From Rhodobiaceae bacterium (GTDB lineage: Bacteria; Pseudomonadota; Alphaproteobacteria; Rhizobiales; Tepidamorphaceae), in assembly GCA_020637855.1 (NCBI GenBank), contig JACKJR010000001.1, positions 496,001 through 560,000 on the forward strand: 64,000 nucleotides of DNA, given 5' to 3'. The notes under the pieces are model-generated. The model was not told where the DNA came from. It did not search any database and saw only the letters and a program-made list of their open reading frames with translations. The stretch's first letter is position 1, and the number at the start of each line of letters is the position of its first letter. The position numbers were made by a program, and so were the translations under genes. Positions 16,284-25,215 of this stretch are shown here, piece by piece.

Positions 16284-16508
16284 TCAATCGCCACCGCCGC
16301 CGCAGTCTTCGCCACCACCGCCGTCGCAATCGCCACCGCCACCGCTGAAGTCGATGCCGATGAATGTGCCGCCGCTGCCATAATCGCCAGTGCGTGCGTC
16401 GGTATGCTTGCCGTAAAGCGCGATCAGCACCGCAACGAAAATGAAGATGACGGAGAAATACTCATATGCGCCGATGCCGAAATTCTCGTGCAGGTATTCA
16501 AGGATCAT
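16284..16508 (-). CDS. Small membrane protein with a Gly/Asp/Cys-rich tail
   Basis: The 74-residue product has one transmembrane helix (YFSVIFIFVAVLIALYG) followed by a tail ending DFSGGGGDCDGGGGEDCGGGGD... with two cysteines flanked by Asp and Gly runs. The start at 16508 is supported by CGGAGAGA 6-7 bp upstream. Similar Gly-Cys-rich tails occur in small bacterial membrane proteins of unknown role; the Asp/Cys pattern could bind metal. It stands alone between the MarR-GNAT gene and the mutase gene on the same strand. Function unknown. Confidence 0.7.
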   Translation of the reverse strand: MILEYLHENFGIGAYEYFSVIFIFVAVLIALYGKHTDARTGDYGSGGTFIGIDFSGGGGDCDGGGGEDCGGGGD

Positions 16509-16625
16509 GTCGCATCTCTCCGGCGAACCAAGTTGTCCGCGGAGCATGGCGTGCAGGGAGTATCGATTATGTGAATCGATGCAGCCGATCGCCGGGCAGG
16601 GCTTACAGTGTGTAAACCCGGCGCG

Positions 16626-18128
16626 TCAGATCTTCTGGTTGTACTCACCAACCTCGGGTTGTTGCGCGAGGAAGCCGTCGATCTCGGCGAAGATCGCGCG
16701 CATGGCTTCTTCCGAGGTCGGGCTCTCGACAACGACGACGAGTTCCGGCTTGTTGGAAGAGGCGCGCACCAGCCCCCATGTACCGTCTTCCAGAACGATG
16801 CGGATGCCGTTGACGGTGACGACGTCCTTGACCTTCTGACCGGCCAGCGAACCGCCATCGGCATGAACCTTGGAGAAGTGTCCGACGGCGCGCTTGACGA
16901 CATCGTATTTGATCTCGTCGGGGCAGAACGGGCTCATGGTCGGCGAGCCCCAGGTGCGCGGCAGGGCGCGCTTCAGATCGGCCATGGTCTTGTCCGGTGC
17001 GCGGTCCATCATTTCGAGAATCGCGATGGCGGAGACGAGGCCGTCGTCATAGCCGCGACCCACAGGCGGGTTGAAGAAATAGTGTCCTGATTTCTCGAAA
17101 CCGGCGAGCGCGCCGATCTCGGTGACGCGCCGCTTCATGTGGCTGTGCCCGGTCATCCAGTAGTCGGTCTTCGCCCCGTTTCCAATGAGGACGGGGTCGG
17201 TCATGTAGAGGCCCGTCGACTTCACGTCGGCGACGAACAGCGCATCCTTGTGCAGGGCGGACAGGTCGCGGACGATCATCACGCCGACCTTGTCGGCGAA
17301 GATTTCCTCGCCCTCGTTGTCGACAATGCCGCAGCGATCGCCATCGCCGTCAAAGCCCATGCCGACTTCCGCGCCGTGTTCCTTCACCGCGGCTGCCAGG
17401 GCGTGCAGCATCTCCATGTCTTCCGGGTTCGGATTGTAGCGCGGGAAGGAATGATCGAGTTCGCAATCGAGTTCGATGACCTCTGCGCCAAGCCGCCGCA
17501 ACACCTCGGGCGCGAAGGCGCCCGCCGTGCCGTTGCCGCAAGCCGCCACCACCTTGATCGGCCGCTTCAGCTTCTTGCCCTCAACCAGATCGGCCATGTA
17601 GGTCTCGGCGAAGCCCTCGATGGTCTCCAGGCTGCCGCCGCCATTCATGTCGAAGGCGGCATCGAGCACGATCTCCTTCAGGCGGTTCATCAGGTCGGGG
17701 CCGAAGGTGAGGGGACGGTCGGCGCCCATCTTGATGCCGGTCCAGCCATTGTCGTTGTGGCTGGCGGTGACCATGGCAACCGCGGGCACATCAAGCGCGA
17801 ACTGTGCGAAATAGGCCATCGGCGTGACGGCCATGCCAAGGTCCTTGACCTTGCAGCCGCCCGCCATCAGGCCGGAGACAAGCGCCATCTTGATGGAGGC
17901 CGAGTAGCTCCGGTAATCGTGCGCGACGACGATCTCGCGTGGCTTGCCAAGTTCTCCCAGCAGCGTGGCGATGCCAAGCCCCACGGCTTGCGCGCCCATA
18001 AGGTTCAATTCCTCGCCGAACAGCCAGCGCGCGTCGTATTCGCGAAAGCCGGTTGGTTTGACCAGCGGCAGGCGTTCGAAGTCGGCGGTGTTGGGCTTCA
18101 GGTCGGCACGGGGTTTTGGAAAGCTCAT
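16626..18128 (-). CDS. Phosphoglucomutase/phosphomannomutase (PgmG/ManB type)
   Basis: Interconverts hexose 1- and 6-phosphates to supply sugar nucleotides for envelope polysaccharides. Of the expected motifs, the 500-residue sequence shows AMVTASHNDNGWTGIKMG with the phosphoserine near residue 107, the metal-binding DGDGDR near 250, the sugar-binding region EKSGHYFFNP and the C-terminal phosphate-binding RASSNKPELVV. Length matches the family. The ATG at 18128 is preferred over an upstream TTG. Confidence 0.95.
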   Translation of the reverse strand: MSFPKPRADLKPNTADFERLPLVKPTGFREYDARWLFGEELNLMGAQAVGLGIATLLGELGKPREIVVAHDYRSYSASIKMALVSGLMAGGCKVKDLGMAVTPMAYFAQFALDVPAVAMVTASHNDNGWTGIKMGADRPLTFGPDLMNRLKEIVLDAAFDMNGGGSLETIEGFAETYMADLVEGKKLKRPIKVVAACGNGTAGAFAPEVLRRLGAEVIELDCELDHSFPRYNPNPEDMEMLHALAAAVKEHGAEVGMGFDGDGDRCGIVDNEGEEIFADKVGVMIVRDLSALHKDALFVADVKSTGLYMTDPVLIGNGAKTDYWMTGHSHMKRRVTEIGALAGFEKSGHYFFNPPVGRGYDDGLVSAIAILEMMDRAPDKTMADLKRALPRTWGSPTMSPFCPDEIKYDVVKRAVGHFSKVHADGGSLAGQKVKDVVTVNGIRIVLEDGTWGLVRASSNKPELVVVVESPTSEEAMRAIFAEIDGFLAQQPEVGEYNQKI

Positions 18129-18230
18129 GATGTCTCGTCGAATTGGCGTGGCGGGCAAGCGCGCAGGTGGTCTCGGCCCTTATTGGGCTAGACCATTCCG
18201 TACCGTAAGTGAAGGGCAGGCAGGGTGTGT

Positions 18231-18731
18231 TTATTGGACGAGTGTCAGCGTATCGCCCTTCATGTCGAAGCGATTGAGCGCGCCGATGAAGGTCATGCCG
18301 AGAAGATTGATATCCAGCACTCCGGGTTCTGCGACCAGTGCCTGAATGTTCTTCACACGGATGGAACCGATGCGGATGTCCTTCAGAACAACCGGTGCCG
18401 CGCGGGAAACGCCGTTCGCCGTATTCATGCGGACGGTGAAATCCTCATCATGCGGCCTCAGGCCGATTTTGCGTGCGTCTTCCGCGTTGAGTACGACGGA
18501 TGTCGCTCCCGTATCCGCCAGCATGGGCACCCGGCGGCCATTGATGACCGCCTCGACACGGAAATGGCCATTGCGGTCGGCCTCAAGCGTGAGCGACTTG
18601 TAGTTCGATGACTGGACCGCAGAAATTTGCTCATCGCGCCCGGGCGAACTGAGCGCAAGTGTTTCCAGTTTTGGTGATACGATCGCGATGACGGCAATGA
18701 CGAATGCGATCGAGAGGGCAAGCCGTAGCAT
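18231..18731 (-). CDS. Membrane-anchored retropepsin-like aspartic protease (TIGR02281 type)
   Basis: The 166-residue protein has an N-terminal membrane anchor (LALSIAFVIAVIAIV) and a single retropepsin-like domain with active-site PMLADTGATSVVL (Asp73) and the later ILGM-like segment DINLLGMTFIGAL. One aspartate per chain means it must act as a dimer, as in other clan AA proteins. GGAG lies 5 bp before the ATG. A longer paralogue lies at 20525-21208. Substrates of this family are not established. The 296 bp upstream to 19027 contain no clear gene. Confidence 0.88.
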   Translation of the reverse strand: MLRLALSIAFVIAVIAIVSPKLETLALSSPGRDEQISAVQSSNYKSLTLEADRNGHFRVEAVINGRRVPMLADTGATSVVLNAEDARKIGLRPHDEDFTVRMNTANGVSRAAPVVLKDIRIGSIRVKNIQALVAEPGVLDINLLGMTFIGALNRFDMKGDTLTLVQ

Positions 18732-19027
18732 ACCGTCTCCTGCGGGTTTGTGTTGTGCTTTTGCGGACCTTCCGGTCCATTGAGGTCATCATTCCACGCA
18801 GAATTTAAGATTGCGGCTGGCATATGGCGCCAATTGCGTGGTCCCCGGCAGGGATTTGTGAACCATCATCGGCAGCAAACGAGTTTGCTCCGGCGCTCAA
18901 AATTGTGACACGCCGCGATTTGCTCCTGCTGTCCATTCGTGCATAAGGTAATTTCACCTGCGTACTGCAGTGGAATCGTTTTGTGGTTCTTGGGGGAGAA
19001 CCGCGCGTATCGGGGAGAAGACCGGCC

Positions 19028-19801
19028 ATGTGCTGGAGCGGGGAAGCATCACTGACGCTGGCGGCGGCCGGCATGGCCACCACTGCCTATGTGGCGTGGA
19101 AGAAGGAAAGCCCGCTGCTCTATCTGCCGCTCGGCTATTTCTCGCTGATGGAGCTGCTGCAGGGCTATACGTATACGGTCATTGACCAGTGCGGCCTTCC
19201 GTCGAACCAGATCGCCACGTTATTGGGCTATCTGCACATCGCCTTCCAGCCGTTCTTCGCCAACATGATCGCGCTCTATTTCATCCCCGAGGACGTGCGC
19301 AAACGCGTTCAGACATGGGCCTATTCGATCGCCGGCTTCTCGGCGATCTTCATGCTGATCCAGCTCTTCCCGTTCGACTGGACCGGGGCCTGCCGGCTCG
19401 GGCGGCCGCTTTGCGGCACGGAACTGTGCTCGGTGTCGGGCAACTGGCATATCGCCTGGCTCGTTCCGGTCAACGACATCGGCGAATCCAATATCTGGCC
19501 GCTCACCAACGGTTTCTGGACCTACATGCTGGCGGTGTTCTGGATACCGATGATCTACGGCTCGTGGCGGCTCAACCTGTTCCACTACACGTTCGGACCG
19601 TTCCTGGCTTCATTGACGACGGACAATCCCAACGAGGTTCCCGCCGTCTGGTGCCTGCTGTCGATCGCCATCCTGATGGTCGTGGTCAAATCGCCGCTCA
19701 GGAAGCACATGCACGTGAAATCCTATCCGCTGTGGCCATTGCTCATGATGGGCAAGAAGCGCCGCGTGCCCGCCGAGGCCGAACCGGAACCGGCGGAGTA
19801 A
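19028..19801 (+). CDS. DUF5765-type multi-spanning membrane protein
   Basis: Integral membrane protein of 257 residues with about seven hydrophobic segments. It begins MCWSGEAS and contains YLPLGYFSLMELLQGYTY, FIPEDVRKRVQTWAY and WHIAWLVP, features of a widespread family of unknown function. GGGGAGA about 8 bp upstream supports the ATG at 19028. No neighbour points to a role; a short palindromic repeat follows it. Confidence 0.85.
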   Translation: MCWSGEASLTLAAAGMATTAYVAWKKESPLLYLPLGYFSLMELLQGYTYTVIDQCGLPSNQIATLLGYLHIAFQPFFANMIALYFIPEDVRKRVQTWAYSIAGFSAIFMLIQLFPFDWTGACRLGRPLCGTELCSVSGNWHIAWLVPVNDIGESNIWPLTNGFWTYMLAVFWIPMIYGSWRLNLFHYTFGPFLASLTTDNPNEVPAVWCLLSIAILMVVVKSPLRKHMHVKSYPLWPLLMMGKKRRVPAEAEPEPAE

Positions 19802-19803
19802 TT

Positions 19804-19850
19804 CGCCGCATATTCCCGAAAAGTTGCAGACTTTCCGGACAAGAATAAGC
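19804..19850. repeat. Dispersed palindrome, variant with AAAAGTTGCAGACTTT core
   Basis: Imperfect palindrome with arms GCATATTC and GAATAAGC around CCGAAAAGTTGCAGACTTTCCGG. It belongs to the same general class as the copies at 20468, 28403, 46322, 49070, 49132 and 50651 and lies in the gap between convergent genes, where it could also act as a bidirectional hairpin. Confidence 0.6.
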
Positions 19851-19864
19851 GCAAGGAACAGCCT

Positions 19865-20449
19865 TCAGCGCAGCGCCGCCAGAGCCACGACACCAAGCAT
19901 GGCCGCGGCCATGAAGATATTGATGGCGCGCTGCGTGCCGGGTGCGAGATCGAGCCTTTTCAGGCTGACCCCGGCATAGAGCCAGGCGAAGTGGATCGGG
20001 ATCCAGATCAGGTTCAGCAGGATCAGCTTGACGATGGTCTCGGCAAGGAAGCTTTCCGGCCAGAATCCGAAGCCTGTGAAGAACGTGGTGTTGACCGCAT
20101 AGCACTTCGGGTTGATCGCCTGCAGCATCAGCCCGTTGATGAAGCCCGGTGCTTTTTCCGCCTCGATGAAGGCGATCTTCGATCCCGATAGCGCGATCTT
20201 CGCAGCCAGATAGAAGAGATAGGCGATCGAGGCGAACAGCAGCACGGTGCGGATGGCAGGCTCAGCCAGCACGATAGCCGCAAGCCCGCTGATCACGGCC
20301 AATGCGACGGCGCTGTTGCCGACACCGAGACCTGCCAGATAGGCGAACCCGGGCCGGAAGCCAAAGGCAGAACCGACGCCGGCAATCGACAGTACGCCGG
20401 GACCCGGCGTGATGATCAGCAGGAAGACTGCGGCGATAAAGGAAAGCAT
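19865..20449 (-). CDS. LysE/RhtB-family exporter
   Basis: Membrane exporter of 194 residues with about six transmembrane helices. The family hallmark LLIITPGPGVLSIAGVGS is near residue 10 and GLMLQAINPKCYAVNTTFF near 108. Members export amino acids or homoserine-lactone-like metabolites. It is single-gene, convergent with the DUF5765 gene and bounded on both sides by dispersed palindromes. A second LysE-type gene occurs at 43471-44091 but is not closely similar. Confidence 0.92.
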   Translation of the reverse strand: MLSFIAAVFLLIITPGPGVLSIAGVGSAFGFRPGFAYLAGLGVGNSAVALAVISGLAAIVLAEPAIRTVLLFASIAYLFYLAAKIALSGSKIAFIEAEKAPGFINGLMLQAINPKCYAVNTTFFTGFGFWPESFLAETIVKLILLNLIWIPIHFAWLYAGVSLKRLDLAPGTQRAINIFMAAAMLGVVALAALR

Positions 20450-20467
20450 GTATTCGATCTCACGATG

Positions 20468-20517
20468 GGCCGGGATCAGAAAAAGTGGATACCGGTTCTT
20501 CGCCCGGATCCCGGTCC
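20468..20517. repeat. Dispersed palindrome with AAAAGTGG/CCGGTT core
   Basis: Arms GGGCCGGGATC and GATCCCGGTCC flank AAAAAGTGGATACCGGTTCTT. The core AAAGTGG-N3-CCGGTT followed by CGCCCGGATCC is shared with 46322-46372 and 50651-50699. The element lies between the LysE-type gene start and the aspartic-protease gene stop. Confidence 0.75.
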
Positions 20518-20524
20518 CGAAACA

Positions 20525-21208
20525 TCAAGGCGACAACGTCAGCGTGTCGCCGCGCACGCTGTAGCCGGAAAGCGCGCCGAGGAAGCTCACGCCCAGAACA
20601 CTCCCGGACAATGCGCCCGGCGGTGCTACGAAGGCAGGGACATCGTTGACGGTGATCGTATCGATCATCACGGCATTGAGATGCGTGCCGGCCATGAAGA
20701 CCTCGCCGTTCGCGGTTTGCACGGGAACGGTATAGCGCAGGGCGGAGAGGTCGATCCCGGCGGCCTGCGCATCGGCCTGCGACAGGGAAACACGGCTTGC
20801 ACCGGTATCCACCAGCAATTCCATCTCGGTTCCGTTGACCCGCGCGCGGGCATGGAAATGTCCATCAGCGCTGCGGCGCAGGATGACATCCTCGCCGGAA
20901 ACCTGCGGGCGCGACGGATTGAGCTCTCCCGCAATCCGCGACCAGATTGGCCTCAATTCGTCGCGGAATGTGTAGCCGACGACGAGCATGGCGGCGACGC
21001 CGAGCCAGATCATGAAATTTCGCATATCGGTGCGCAAACGGCCGCTGAAGGCACCGCCTCCCATCCAGATGAGGATGGCGACCATGGCGACAATGCTGGC
21101 GAATTGGTCGTTGCTGATGCCGCCGATCATTCCCGCTTCATGGCTGAAGATCAGAACCGCGGCACCCGCCACGACGATGACAAGGGCGATGATCGTGCTC
21201 GCCCTCAT
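20525..21208 (-). CDS. Larger membrane-anchored aspartic protease (TIGR02281 type)
   Basis: The 227-residue protein has three hydrophobic segments in the first 80 residues, then a retropepsin-like domain with MELLVDTGASRVSL (active Asp134) and GSVLGVSFLGALSGY. It is a distant paralogue of 18231-18731 with an extra N-terminal membrane region. The DUF1289 gene upstream overlaps its start by 4 bp, so the two are translationally coupled. Function of the family is not established; a role in envelope protein processing is possible. Confidence 0.87.
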   Translation of the reverse strand: MRASTIIALVIVVAGAAVLIFSHEAGMIGGISNDQFASIVAMVAILIWMGGGAFSGRLRTDMRNFMIWLGVAAMLVVGYTFRDELRPIWSRIAGELNPSRPQVSGEDVILRRSADGHFHARARVNGTEMELLVDTGASRVSLSQADAQAAGIDLSALRYTVPVQTANGEVFMAGTHLNAVMIDTITVNDVPAFVAPPGALSGSVLGVSFLGALSGYSVRGDTLTLSP

Positions 21209-21429
21209 GGCTCGATCCCGCCTGTGCGCAAGCGTTCCGGCAATGCGCTCATGATGCGCGCGCGCTCGGCCGCGCTCATCTGCGTCCAGCCGGCAATCTC
21301 ATCTATCGTGCGCCCGCAACCGCGGCAAATGCCGCGCGTCCGGTCCATGTTGCAGATGCCGATACACGGCGTCTCGACGGCTTCAGCCGACGGAGGCCCC
21401 GGAAATCGCCGGCCTTGAAATGCGCTCAT
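21205..21429 (-). CDS. DUF1289 domain small cysteine-rich protein
   Basis: The 74-residue protein has PCIGICNMDRTRGICRGCGRT: four cysteines in the arrangement of DUF1289, followed by the conserved DEIAGWTQMS helix. The cysteines probably bind a metal. The ATG at 21429 starts MSAFQGRRFPG; a longer open frame upstream lacks family similarity. It overlaps the downstream aspartic-protease gene by 4 bp. Role unknown. Confidence 0.88.
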   Translation of the reverse strand: MSAFQGRRFPGPPSAEAVETPCIGICNMDRTRGICRGCGRTIDEIAGWTQMSAAERARIMSALPERLRTGGIEP

Positions 21430-21478
21430 GGACAGCCTTTGGAAATTGACATGCCAGGAATGAATAGCCCTGCCGCAC

Positions 21479-22333
21479 CTAGCGCAGGATTGCGATCGTC
21501 GCAAGGAAAGCGATATTCGCGACCTGCTGGGTTGCGCCGGCGACATCGCCGGTCTGACCGTCATAGGTATGCGCGGCAAAGCGCACCATGCCGAAGGCGG
21601 TCGCGTAGACGGCGACAACGCCGATAAGCCCCGCCAGGAAACCGAGAGAGGTTGCGGCGGCAACGGCGGTGATGAGCCCGGCGGCAAGTCCCGCATGGAA
21701 GAACCCGTCGCCGGTGGGCCGTCCGGCCGAGATGGAAGCTCCATCGGGCCGCGCGGGATCAAGCGCATAACCGATGGCCAGCGAGCCCGCGCGCGACATG
21801 CTCTCTGCGGCAATCAGCATCATGGCGGCGGCAAACACGCCGTGACTGTCGGCAACTGCGGCGACAAGCCCGGCCCTGAGCATGAGCGACAGGATCAGAG
21901 CCGAGGCTCCGAAAGTGCCGACGCGGCTGTCGCGCATCACTTCAAGCCGTTTTTCCACCGTGTAGGCGCCAAGGCTGTCGGCGGTGTCGGCCAGTCCGTC
22001 TTCATGGAAGGCGCCGGTTGTGATGAGCATGGCAGCCAGCGAGAAGGCGGCGGCGACGAAGGCGGGCAGGTCGGCGTTGAAGGCAAGTATCAGAACGCCC
22101 GCGCCGATGATGCCGACGACTGCGCCGGCGACTGGTGTTGCCCATGCCATGACGGTGAAATCGGGGGCGGCATGGTTCTCCGCTGACCGCCCGAACAGCG
22201 GCAGGCGGGTATAGAAGCGCAGCGCGGCATTCACGTCGCGGCACGCCCGCTTCCACATCGCTTCGGGACCGAACTCGGAGAAATCGAGCGGGTCTTTCTC
22301 CGGTTTTTTCCTGCTTGTCTTCACAAGCGCCAT
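21479..22333 (-). CDS. cobS: Adenosylcobinamide-GDP ribazoletransferase (cobalamin synthase)
   Basis: Inner-membrane enzyme joining adenosylcobinamide-GDP and alpha-ribazole in the last stage of vitamin B12 assembly. It has the motif GAFHEDGLADTADSLGAY near residue 107, the phosphate-binding aspartates of the CobS family, and RDSRVGTFGA. Length 284 residues, slightly longer than usual because of a charged N-terminal extension (KTSRKKPEKDPLDF). It is divergent from cobT, 95 bp apart, so the nucleotide-loop genes share a control region. No cobalamin riboswitch is visible in that short gap. Confidence 0.95.
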   Translation of the reverse strand: MALVKTSRKKPEKDPLDFSEFGPEAMWKRACRDVNAALRFYTRLPLFGRSAENHAAPDFTVMAWATPVAGAVVGIIGAGVLILAFNADLPAFVAAAFSLAAMLITTGAFHEDGLADTADSLGAYTVEKRLEVMRDSRVGTFGASALILSLMLRAGLVAAVADSHGVFAAAMMLIAAESMSRAGSLAIGYALDPARPDGASISAGRPTGDGFFHAGLAAGLITAVAAATSLGFLAGLIGVVAVYATAFGMVRFAAHTYDGQTGDVAGATQQVANIAFLATIAILR

Positions 22334-22427
22334 TGCGCCATTCCTTGCATTGCTTCCTCAGCGGATATAGGCCACGTCGCGGCGTAGTTTAAGAACCACG
22401 CGACAGGGAATTTTGCCGGAGATGAAC

Positions 22428-23447
22428 ATGGGGCCAACGGGACTGCCGTTCGATGACATCCGCGCGCTTGTGGCGCAACTCCCCGGCCCCGACCAGGAAG
22501 CCGCCATGGCTGCGCGCGAGAGGGAAGCCCGGCTCGTCAAACCTGAAGGCTCTCTGGGCCGGCTTGAGGATATTGCTGAATGGGTTGCCTGCTGGCAGGG
22601 CAAGGCGGAACCCGCCGTGACCCGGCCGGTCGTCACGATATTTGCCGGCAGCCACGGCATCGCTGCGCATGGCGTGTCCGCCTATCCCCCGGAAGTGAAC
22701 CGCCAGATGGTCGAGACCTTCGCGGCGGGTGGTGCGGCCATCAACCAGATCTGCGCTGCCGGTGATCTCGGGCTGAAGGTCTTCGACCTTGCGCTCGACA
22801 TGCCGTCCGGTGACATCACCAAAGAACCCGCACTGGAGGAAAAGGACTGCGCGGCCACCATTGCCTACGGCATGGAGGCGGTGGCGGGCGGGTCCGACCT
22901 GCTCTGCATCGGCGAAATGGGGATCGGCAACACCACCGCTGCCGCAGCCCTGTGCGCGGGCCTGTTCGGCGGAGCGGGAGCGGACTGGGTCGGGCGCGGT
23001 ACGGGCGTCGGCGATGACGGGCTGAAGCGCAAGGCCGACGCCGTCGATGCGGCGCTGGCCGTGCACGCTGGCCATCTCGACGATCCGCTGGAGGCGCTGC
23101 GCCGGCTTGGCGGACGCGAGTTCGCCGCGATCATCGGCGCGATCCTTGCAGCCCGTTACCAGCGCGTTCCGGTGATCCTCGACGGTTTTCCGGTGACGGC
23201 TGCCGCTGCCGTGTTGCATCGCCTGAATGAAACTGCGCTCGACCACTGCCTGCTGGGACATCTCTCGGCGGAAGCAGGGCATGCCCGGCTCGCCGACAAG
23301 CTCGGAAAGGCACCGCTTCTGTCGCTCGGCATGAGACTGGGCGAGGGGACCGGCGCCGCGCTCGCCGCCGGTATCGTCAAGGCCGCTGTCGCCACCCACA
23401 CCGGAATGGCGACGTTCGAGGCCGCTGGTGTCAGCGGCAAGGCCTGA
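22428..23447 (+). CDS. cobT: Nicotinate-nucleotide-dimethylbenzimidazole phosphoribosyltransferase
   Basis: Makes alpha-ribazole phosphate, the lower-ligand precursor used by CobS. The 339-residue product contains KPEGSLGRLEDIAEW near residue 37, FAGSHGIAAHGVSAYPPEV, IGEMGIGNTTAAAALCAGL and LGMRLGEGTGAALA near the C-terminus with the catalytic glutamate region. Two ATGs, at 22422 and 22428, are close together; GGAG lies 6 bp before 22428, which I prefer. It is convergent with the histidine-kinase gene, whose stop is 3 bp away. Confidence 0.95.
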   Translation: MGPTGLPFDDIRALVAQLPGPDQEAAMAAREREARLVKPEGSLGRLEDIAEWVACWQGKAEPAVTRPVVTIFAGSHGIAAHGVSAYPPEVNRQMVETFAAGGAAINQICAAGDLGLKVFDLALDMPSGDITKEPALEEKDCAATIAYGMEAVAGGSDLLCIGEMGIGNTTAAAALCAGLFGGAGADWVGRGTGVGDDGLKRKADAVDAALAVHAGHLDDPLEALRRLGGREFAAIIGAILAARYQRVPVILDGFPVTAAAAVLHRLNETALDHCLLGHLSAEAGHARLADKLGKAPLLSLGMRLGEGTGAALAAGIVKAAVATHTGMATFEAAGVSGKA

Positions 23448-23450
23448 TCC

Positions 23451-25010
23451 TTATGCGCTCTTCCGCAAGCCTGCCTTTTCCGCCTCGGTCTGCGGTATCG
23501 GCGGCTCGGGCTGGGATGGTCCCTGCGGTTTGTGATGCATGGCGGGCATGGCCTTCATCACCCGTTCGCGCGGGAAGGTCGCAATCACTTCTGTGCCCTC
23601 GCGCAGTTTGCTCTTGATCGAGAACTTGCCGCCGTGGCGCTCGACGAGCCCCATGACGATCGGCAGGCCAAGACCGGAACCTTCCTCCGCCGCCTTGTGC
23701 GCCGCAGACCCGCGTCCGAAGGCTTGCAGAACGGTTGGAATTTCCTGCTCGGGAATACCGGGGCCGTTGTCGCGAACGGAGACGTACTGCCCGCCGCCCG
23801 AGGTCCATCCGACGGTGACATCGATATGGCCGCCGGACGGGGTGAACTTGATCGCGTTGTTGATCAGATTGAGCGTCACCTGGCGCACCGAGCGTTCGTC
23901 AGCCCACAGCCGGGGTAGATCGCCCTCGTAATGCTCGGTGATGGTCATGCCTTTTTCCTTGGCGCGATGTTCGAGCAGATGCGCGCAATCGGAAACCGTG
24001 GCGACGAGCAGGATCGCTTCCTCGTTGAGTTCATGCCGGCCGGCCTCGATACGCGACAGGTCAAGAATCTCGTTGATCAGGTTCAGCAGGTGCCGGCCCG
24101 ACTTGTGGATGTCGGTCGAGTATTCCTTGTAAGTCTCGACCTGATGCGGCCCCATGACTTCATCCTTCATGATTTCGGAGAAGCCCAGGATGGCGTTGAG
24201 CGGGGTGCGCAACTCGTGACTCATGGTGGCAAGAAAGCGCGACTTGGCGAGGTTGTTCTGTTCCGCCCTGCGGCGCGCCTCGTCAGAGATCGCCTTGGCC
24301 TGTTCCAGTTCGCCGAAGATGGCGTCCTTTTCGGCCCGGAATCCGAGCATCTGGATGACGGCGCGGTAAAGCTGGAACGTCATCATCGCAAAAAGCACCT
24401 GCGCGCCGATGGCGATGCCGCCCATGACGGGTGCCATCTGTCCGCCCATCATGGCATAGCGCCCGAGTACGGCGAGCGTGATCGGCATCGTGCCTGCCAG
24501 CACAGCCGCGGGCATGTTGCTTGCGCCAACCGTGCGCATGGCAAGCAGCACGAGGCCGACCGCAAGCGGGAAGACGGCATGAAGCGCTGAATCCTTCACG
24601 ACCGGAAGAAACAGGATCGTGGCCCAGAACGTGCCGGTGAAGAATTCAAGTGACACGAAACGCTGCCGCCAGGTCTTCAGCCGTTCGTCGGGAATGTCCT
24701 TGCGGTCGAAACGCCTGCAGATGATCAGTGAAATGGCCGACGCGAACATCACGCCGACCAGCCAGTAGCCCACGTACGGGATGCTGGAGAAAGTGGCTGC
24801 GCCGGCAGCCAGTACGATCGACAGCAGCGTTGTCAGTGGCGCAATGCTGAGCTGGTTCTTGGCATAGGACGACAGCAGCTCGCGGTCGAAAGCGGGCAGG
24901 ATACCGGTCTTGGAATTGAGACGGGCGCGAATGTCGCGCAACGCCGCCGCGTTCTTGCGCGGTCTGGCAACAGCCTGAGGCTGCGTCTGGCTATCGCTTG
25001 ATGCGCTCAT
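23451..25010 (-). CDS. Membrane sensor histidine kinase (PdhS/DivJ-like catalytic region)
   Basis: The 519-residue kinase has about six hydrophobic segments between residues 55 and 215, a short coiled coil to about 255, a HisKA domain with FLATMSHELRTPLNAILGF (phosphorylated His265) and a HATPase domain with NLINNAIKFTPSGG, DNGPGIPEQE and GSGLGLPIV. The HisKA sequence, including GFSEIMKDEVMGP, resembles the PdhS/DivJ/PleC group that controls cell-cycle regulators in Hyphomicrobiales. No response regulator is adjacent. I take the ATG at 25010. Confidence 0.9.
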   Translation of the reverse strand: MSASSDSQTQPQAVARPRKNAAALRDIRARLNSKTGILPAFDRELLSSYAKNQLSIAPLTTLLSIVLAAGAATFSSIPYVGYWLVGVMFASAISLIICRRFDRKDIPDERLKTWRQRFVSLEFFTGTFWATILFLPVVKDSALHAVFPLAVGLVLLAMRTVGASNMPAAVLAGTMPITLAVLGRYAMMGGQMAPVMGGIAIGAQVLFAMMTFQLYRAVIQMLGFRAEKDAIFGELEQAKAISDEARRRAEQNNLAKSRFLATMSHELRTPLNAILGFSEIMKDEVMGPHQVETYKEYSTDIHKSGRHLLNLINEILDLSRIEAGRHELNEEAILLVATVSDCAHLLEHRAKEKGMTITEHYEGDLPRLWADERSVRQVTLNLINNAIKFTPSGGHIDVTVGWTSGGGQYVSVRDNGPGIPEQEIPTVLQAFGRGSAAHKAAEEGSGLGLPIVMGLVERHGGKFSIKSKLREGTEVIATFPRERVMKAMPAMHHKPQGPSQPEPPIPQTEAEKAGLRKSA

Positions 25011-25215
25011 CGGGAATGCTGGCCGGTTACTCGCAAAAAACTCTTCAGGTTCCCCCCGGGCCAGCCCCGCGGCGTGTCTGCGCGCATGCTTGCCGGTTGA
25101 CCCCGGCGAACGAAAGACGCACAGCAGACTCACACACAGCAGGCCGGCCGGACCTGCAATCGCCATATTGCCTGCCAATTGGTTAACAACATCCTGCCAT
25201 GAGGTTACCAATCCG

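Noticed and set aside
22334..22427. Possible cobalamin riboswitch between cobS and cobT
   Set aside because: The gap is only about 95 bp, too short for the usual element, and no B12-box-like sequence is visible.
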